From contig JAADIS010000130.1 in assembly GCA_013151215.1 (NCBI GenBank), forward strand, positions 1 to 38,828: DNA of 38,828 bases, given 5' to 3'. The first letter of the stretch is position 1. Every line of letters starts with the position of its first letter. Of the stretch, positions 34,438-38,828 are shown piece after piece. The notes beneath the pieces were generated by a model. It was not told where the DNA came from. It saw only the letters and a list, made by a program, of their open reading frames with translations, and did not search any database. The position numbers and the translations under genes were made by a program. This DNA is from Chlorobiota bacterium. GTDB taxonomy: Bacteria > Bacteroidota > Bacteroidia > Bacteroidales > F082.

Positions 34438-34512
34438 TGTTGTATGTTTTTTTATTAACGTTTTTTTTCAAGTTTCTTTGAATAATTTCCACGGTTTCAC
34501 CTGCATTTAGTT

Positions 34513-35733
34513 TCATTCAATCCTCAATGCATCAGCAGGGTCGTTTCTAAGAGCCTTATAGGCCGGATAAATGGCGGCGATAACTCCTGTGAGGATAACC
34601 AGCAATGTTATATCGACCAACATTGATGGATCGAGTTGAGTATAGACGAAGGCGTCATAACCAAGTTGTTGATACCCTTGTGCCCACGCACTAAGGTCTA
34701 TGGGGTGGGTCTCGCCATACTTGGAGGTGATTGCCCCTATCACGATTCCAACAATGCCGCCGGTAAGTGAAAGCATTACCGATTCCAAGACTATCATGGA
34801 GAATATCTTGGCTTTATTCATTCCTATCGCCATGAGCATCCCAATTTCCTTGGTTCTTTCCATAACAACCATTAGCATGGTGTTTATAATGCCGAAGAGC
34901 AGAGCGAGCAATATAATAACAATGAAGATATACATATATAAGTCCATTGCCTCGGTAAGATAATTCATCTCCGGGCGAAGTTCTTTCCATATTTTGACCG
35001 ACATCTTATCACCTGCAACTTTCTTTACCGCCTGGGTTATAGCAGGAAGTTCTTCCTTATTGCTAATGTTGATAGCAATCTCGTGAGCTCCTCCCACAGG
35101 GAAGTTAGTTAGTTTTTGCAGGTCGGAATAGCGCACGAACACATTTGCTTCGTCGAACATATTATTGTCGGTGGAATAAATTCCTGCCACCCTGAAAGCC
35201 CCTGAGGTGATATTGTTTTGCAAGTCCTGAACAGTAATTACGAATTTGGACCTTATTCTCAGGTTTAATTTTTCGGCAAGTTTTTTCCCGATTACAGCAG
35301 GGTTTCTTTTTATGCCCTTGAAATATGCACCATCAACGATTTTGTTGCTTATGCTCGTAACCGACTTTTCCTGTTCGGGGTTTATCCCCGAAATCAGCAC
35401 TCCGCTGGCAGTTTCGGCCGACGCTGCCATCGACTGTATAACTATCCGTTTGCTAACACCAGCTACGCCATCGATATTGTTGATGGATTTTAGCAGTTCC
35501 GCCGCATTCGGAATATAATCGGTGATGTCATTGGTTTCCTCGAAGCCGGCCTTGTGTATCTGGATATAGGATATCTCGGTATTGATAACCTTTTGTATCC
35601 TTTGATCGGCCATCCCCTTGAAGAAGGCAGTTGCCAGAACACCGGCAAAGATGCCCATGGCCACCGACAAAATAATGACCATGCTCCGGACTTTGTTCCG
35701 CCAAATGTTCCGCCATGATATTGATAATAACAT
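34513..35733 (-). CDS. FtsX-type ABC permease (first of two)
   Basis: 406 residues. One membrane helix after the start (MLLSISWRNIWRNKVRSM then AMGIFAGVLATAFF), a periplasmic MacB-like domain (about 45-260), then three helices (IFIVIILLALLFGIINTMLMVV, SLTGGIVGIVIGAI, and near the end) with MERTKEIGMLMAIGMNKAKIF between, the FtsX consensus. Known relatives (LolC/E, MacB) move lipoproteins, toxins or lipids from the inner membrane. It lies 50 bases after permease 2 and before the ATPase. The C-terminus ALRIE is the usual FtsX-family end. Substrate unknown. Confidence 0.9.
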   Translation of the reverse strand: MLLSISWRNIWRNKVRSMVIILSVAMGIFAGVLATAFFKGMADQRIQKVINTEISYIQIHKAGFEETNDITDYIPNAAELLKSINNIDGVAGVSKRIVIQSMAASAETASGVLISGINPEQEKSVTSISNKIVDGAYFKGIKRNPAVIGKKLAEKLNLRIRSKFVITVQDLQNNITSGAFRVAGIYSTDNNMFDEANVFVRYSDLQKLTNFPVGGAHEIAINISNKEELPAITQAVKKVAGDKMSVKIWKELRPEMNYLTEAMDLYMYIFIVIILLALLFGIINTMLMVVMERTKEIGMLMAIGMNKAKIFSMIVLESVMLSLTGGIVGIVIGAITSKYGETHPIDLSAWAQGYQQLGYDAFVYTQLDPSMLVDITLLVILTGVIAAIYPAYKALRNDPADALRIE

Positions 35734-35783
35734 TGTATATTTTTTTAAGTTTTTATTCTTTGATTTTCCCTTAACAGATCAAA

Positions 35784-37001
35784 TCAGCTTCTCAGGGCCG
35801 ATGTTAAGCTTAAGGTATATGCTTTTATAACCGGGTAAACAGCTATAAACAAGGTGATGATGAAAACCACTATTGCCTGTACATAATAAATATCGGGTTG
35901 AATAGAAAAGTACATATACGGCTCAATTCCCATGTCGATCATTGTTTTGGCAGCATCGCCCTCCAGCGGCATGGGATTTAAATAATAATAATATGTAAGA
36001 GGGATGCTCGCTGCTATTCCTGCGGCCGCGCCTAAAAGACCTATGAAGAAAGTTTCTATAAACAGTATCCTGCTAAGCAAATATCTCTGCATCCCAATTG
36101 CTATCATAACACCGAGCTCGCGCTTCCTTTCGGAAACCATCATAAGTATGGTGCCAAGTATGCCGAAGGTGATTATTAAATATAGTATCGACTTCATAAA
36201 CAATCCGCCGGCTTTGTCCCCTTCTATCATCTGTACGAGCCCGGGTTGTAATTCCTCCCAGGACCTGATCATGAATGGTGGTTTAATCTTGCTTTTCAGG
36301 TGGCTTAGAGCCGATGGTAATTGGTAGTTGTCGTGGAGCATCAACACCAACGAGCTGAGACGGTTAGGAGCCGAGAATAATTGCTGGCAGCTATTAAGCG
36401 GCATATATATGAACTGTTTGTTGAGTTCCGGCGACGGGAATTTCAGTATCCCCTTTACCGGATAAATGCCGGCAGCCAGCACCCCGTGATAACCTTGTCC
36501 GTAAAGAACTATAGTATCTCCAACGCCTACTTTCAAATATTTTGCCAGATCTGTGGCAATAAGCACGGCATTGTCGTCCTTGCTTAAGTATTGACCTTTC
36601 TCCACCCATTTTTTAAGACCGGTTACCATGTTTTCCCGTTTAGGGTCTATCCCTATGATTACGCTGCCTTTGGTGAGATTTTCTGACGAGGCCAGAGAGA
36701 AATATTCCAAACGCGAAGTGTAATTTGTAAGCTTTGGCTCATCTTCGATTATTTGTCTTATAGAATCATTGAAGACGAAAGTGTTGTTGATGGTTTTGTT
36801 CTCGTGATAGTCCTGGGTAAATATCTGCATATATCCGGAGTAGAATTTTACTACGTTGTTTATCATCGACTCGTATGAACCATATTGCATAGATGTCATG
36901 AAAGTTGATAACAATACACCGAAAAATATAGAACCCGAGGTGATTACTGTCCGCCACGGTTTGCGCCATAAGTTCCGCCATGCTATTGTAATTATTCTCA
37001 T
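35784..37001 (-). CDS. FtsX-type ABC permease (second of two)
   Basis: 405 residues with the same architecture as its neighbour: start MRIITIAWRNLWRKPWRTV, a helix, a periplasmic domain, then three helices around SERKRELGVMIAIGMQRYLLS, ending ALRS. The two differ through most of the periplasmic domain, so they probably form a heterodimer as in LolC/LolE. It begins 29 bases after the LolA-like gene. One odd piece is a longer loop near 330-360 (YYYYLNPMPLEGDAAK) between the last helices, also present in the other permease in different sequence (LSAWAQGYQQLGYDAF). Confidence 0.9.
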   Translation of the reverse strand: MRIITIAWRNLWRKPWRTVITSGSIFFGVLLSTFMTSMQYGSYESMINNVVKFYSGYMQIFTQDYHENKTINNTFVFNDSIRQIIEDEPKLTNYTSRLEYFSLASSENLTKGSVIIGIDPKRENMVTGLKKWVEKGQYLSKDDNAVLIATDLAKYLKVGVGDTIVLYGQGYHGVLAAGIYPVKGILKFPSPELNKQFIYMPLNSCQQLFSAPNRLSSLVLMLHDNYQLPSALSHLKSKIKPPFMIRSWEELQPGLVQMIEGDKAGGLFMKSILYLIITFGILGTILMMVSERKRELGVMIAIGMQRYLLSRILFIETFFIGLLGAAAGIAASIPLTYYYYLNPMPLEGDAAKTMIDMGIEPYMYFSIQPDIYYVQAIVVFIITLFIAVYPVIKAYTLSLTSALRS

Positions 37002-37030
37002 TTTATTTTAATTATCAGATAATCAATAGT

Positions 37031-37792
37031 TTACTTAATTTTTTTCATGTTCTGCTTACTGAAAAAACTATCTTCCAGCTTAATATTGTATTCAATGTCC
37101 TTTATTTCCAAAATAGTTTTCTTGTTTGGTTCGTCAACCGGAATCATTTCAATTTTGGTAGGTATTGACCTGTCGCCCATCTGTTTGATATTGTATGCGT
37201 TCTCAATGTTTTGTAAAAACCCGTCCTCATCATAATATTCGGTCTTCCAGATGTTAAACCCGTCCTTGGTAACCCACGACTTTATTTTGCCCCAAACAAC
37301 GGGGGCGTCAGGATGTGGTACCAGCTCTATAACATAGCAAAGCTGGCCACGAACATCTTCTTCTCCAACTAGAGTGTGGGTATAGTCAACAACTATTGAT
37401 GATTGTTTTACGAGATCGTCGTTGGTGAAGTCGCTGCCCATCCACGACTGCATCATCATCGAGGGAGGTATTTTTATCATCCGTGATATCGTAGGGACAT
37501 AATTCCACATTTCTTTACCAACCTTTAGGAATACCTGTCCTTTTTCCTTGGCTGGCTTGGTTATGTATAGGAGGAACAGATCATCGCCTTTCGACCAATT
37601 TTTCATTTCTATCGTTCTTTCCCATCTCGGGCGCACTATGGTCATCGACATTAGCCCACGGCTCGAGTTGCCGCGGTTTTTCTTGTCGGCCTTGTCAATT
37701 ATTTCTCTTGCACTTAATTCCTGGGCAATTATGCTTCCCATCGGAACGAGTATTGCTGCCAAAATCAAGGCTGATATTCTTAATGTTTTCAT
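37031..37792 (-). CDS. LolA-like periplasmic outer-membrane lipoprotein-sorting family protein
   Basis: 253 residues from the ATG at 37792 (an in-frame TTG-led extension to 37822 would run into the TetR gene). Signal peptide (1-24, ending IIAQ). The body is the LolA-like fold of the lipoprotein-sorting family (PF17131 type): TIVRPRWERTIEMKNWSKGDD, KVGKEMWNYVPTISRMIKIPP, then SWMGSDFTNDDLV, a hallmark. Family knowledge: the open hydrophobic half-barrel carries lipid or lipid tails across the periplasm. The gene sits between the TetR regulator (13 bases) and permease 2 (29 bases), so it is surely part of the transport operon. Confidence 0.88.
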   Translation of the reverse strand: MKTLRISALILAAILVPMGSIIAQELSAREIIDKADKKNRGNSSRGLMSMTIVRPRWERTIEMKNWSKGDDLFLLYITKPAKEKGQVFLKVGKEMWNYVPTISRMIKIPPSMMMQSWMGSDFTNDDLVKQSSIVVDYTHTLVGEEDVRGQLCYVIELVPHPDAPVVWGKIKSWVTKDGFNIWKTEYYDEDGFLQNIENAYNIKQMGDRSIPTKIEMIPVDEPNKKTILEIKDIEYNIKLEDSFFSKQNMKKIK

Positions 37793-37805
37793 CCTGAAAA
37801 TGTTA

Positions 37806-38378
37806 TTATAAAAATTTATCAATTATTAATTTCTTTATGTCATCGATAGGAAATGAAACAGGGTCGACAATGTAATTAAGGCTTACCCCGTCTAATATGG
37901 CGCCCAGCAAACGTGCATGAGCCATGGGGTTTTCAAAACCTCTGCTTTCAAAATAATTGCTCAAAGCGTCTAAAAAGGGGAGCAAATATTCCATAAGCTT
38001 GTTTTCAACCAGCTTCATTACTTCGGGCTGCATCATGACCAGGAAGTATAACTTCCAAAAATCCAGGTTCTGTTTTAAAATCTCAAAAGTCTGATCAATG
38101 AAGTACTTGAATTTTGCTTCGCTAATGGCCTCTTCGGTTTTGGGGTCGTAAACGCTCATAAACTCATCGATCCCTTCGAGCATTATTTTTCCAATTAAAT
38201 CTTCTTTATTAGTGAAATAATTGTAAATCAACCCCTTAGAGATGCCTGCTTTTTTTGCTATGGCACTGATAGGAGTAGAGCTAAAACCCTTTTCCGCAAA
38301 AAGCCCAAGGGCTGTTTCCTTTATGAGCGCAATTTTCTGCCCCCTGATATCCTTGTATTGTTCCTCTGTCCGCGGCAT
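37806..38378 (-). CDS. TetR/AcrR-family transcriptional regulator
   Basis: 190 residues. The N-terminal helix-turn-helix is typical (ALGLFAEKGFSSTPISAIAKKAGISKGLIYNYFTNKEDL, residues 23-61), followed by an all-helical ligand domain with no recognisable ligand motif. It is first in the operon, 13 bases before the LolA-like gene. An operator-like palindrome overlaps its own promoter, so it probably represses itself and the transport genes until a ligand, perhaps the transported lipid or a toxic amphiphile, binds. Confidence 0.92.
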   Translation of the reverse strand: MPRTEEQYKDIRGQKIALIKETALGLFAEKGFSSTPISAIAKKAGISKGLIYNYFTNKEDLIGKIMLEGIDEFMSVYDPKTEEAISEAKFKYFIDQTFEILKQNLDFWKLYFLVMMQPEVMKLVENKLMEYLLPFLDALSNYFESRGFENPMAHARLLGAILDGVSLNYIVDPVSFPIDDIKKLIIDKFL

Positions 38379-38389
38379 CGTTTAATGTC

Positions 38390-38420
38390 CAAATTTATTT
38401 ATGACTGAACGGTCGGTCAA
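38390..38420 (-). promoter_or_regulatory. TetR promoter with embedded operator palindrome
   Basis: On the minus strand TTG (38418-38420), 20 bases, then TAAATTTG (38390-38397), a good Bacteroidota promoter 12 bases before the ATG. The 18-bp sequence TGACTGAACGGTCGGTCA (38402-38419, plus strand) is symmetrical at 7 of 9 base pairs and fills the spacer, so a bound TetR dimer would block polymerase. GAACGGTCGGTC resembles known TetR-family sites. Confidence 0.6.
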
Positions 38421-38544
38421 AAATACTGCATAATTTTCAAAAGTCAAGTGTTTTGTGATTTTTTTTAAACAGGGGGCCTTTTTATATTATATAATTCGTT
38501 TTCATTCTGTTTGTTTAATGAAGTTAGTCGAAGCCATTTGATAG

Positions 38545-38790
38545 GGCGGTGCGCTGCACCTTAACCTTCTGCTTTCGAACGTGCTACAATTATTTCGGTG
38601 CTCTGCACCTCTTTGTTTGGCGTTGTTGTTTTTTGGATGATATGTTTTGTTGTATTTCCGTGATTTGTTATTCTGTGCAGCAAGGATGTTGATGCCCGTA
38701 ATAAAAAAAGTTCCACACAAAACAAGGTGCAGCGCACCGCCATCTTTGTAGGGCATGCGGCTTCCAAACGGAAAGAGGTGCAGCGCAGCC
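38545..38790. repeat. Interspersed GGTGC/GCACC repeat cluster
   Basis: GGCGGTGCGCTGCACCTT (38545-38562) and its exact complement (38724-38741) form a perfect 18-bp inverted repeat about 160 bases apart. Each half is itself a small palindrome (GGTGC-GCT-GCACC). Related pieces occur at 38597-38609 (GGTGCTCTGCACC) and 38776-38790 (AGGTGCAGCGCAGCC). Short open frames cover this stretch but they are translations of the repeat, with no homology or start signals. From 38421 to 38544 and after 38790 nothing else is recognised. Confidence 0.65.
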
Positions 38791-38828
38791 TTCCCTGTAT
38801 TGGCAAAAACAAAATGATGTTTTATCGC

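Noticed and set aside
38502-38812. Minus-strand open frames at the window end
   Set aside because: They read through the GGTGC/GCACC repeats and have Cys/Arg-rich composition typical of translated repeats; no promoter box.

Overview
The window looks like a chromosomal segment of a Bacteroidota bacterium, probably Bacteroidales or a relative. Seen in sequence: a short primary sigma factor with no long acidic N-terminal region, about fourteen upstream sites matching the Bacteroidota -7 element TAnnTTTG, few Shine-Dalgarno sequences, a ResB/CcsA fusion, a DUF2027-Smr protein and small outer-membrane barrels ending in Phe. The organism call is inference; there is no rRNA in the window, and no tRNA or CRISPR was noticed.

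Layout. 1-2461: tail of an M28 zinc peptidase with a PDZ domain, then a Fic protein. 2462-2973: no intact gene, but gene scraps and a perfect GC-rich palindrome. 2974-8891 (minus strand): the System II cytochrome c haem lyase CcsBA, a DUF2027/Smr protein, a GroES without GroEL next to a thioredoxin/glutaredoxin fusion, and an isoprenylcysteine-methyltransferase-like membrane protein. 9119-11928: two citrate lyase genes, the first a fusion of the acyl-carrier subunit (CitD) with the lyase subunit (CitE), the second CitF. 11972-20046: a signalling block of three histidine kinases and two stand-alone receivers; one kinase has a periplasmic CxxCH haem-c type sensor domain. 20052-22159: divergent beta-helix lipoprotein and small barrel genes. 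22243-22476: a non-coding, MITE-like element with terminal inverted repeats and a 6-bp direct repeat at its borders. 22489-29091: housekeeping genes pepD, ppiC-type parvulin, thioesterase, rpe, rpoD, pnp and rpsO. 29170-31405: a GMC oxidoreductase and a small membrane protein.

31438-38420 is the most system-like region. A TetR regulator, a LolA-like periplasmic protein, two FtsX-type permeases, a LolD/MacB-type ATPase and an outer-membrane barrel lie on one strand and could together form an envelope-spanning transport route. The TetR promoter carries an operator-like palindrome between its -33 and -7 elements. A REP-associated tyrosine transposase (RAYT) lies between the ATPase and barrel genes, flanked by two directly repeated 53-bp double hairpins. 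The last 300 bases hold a different interspersed repeat family.

The genes partly connect. CcsBA would attach haem to c-type cytochromes, which the CxxCH sensor kinase also needs. The sigma factor is of the class that reads the TAnnTTTG promoters seen throughout. The receivers and kinases contain no DNA-binding output domain, so their targets must lie elsewhere.
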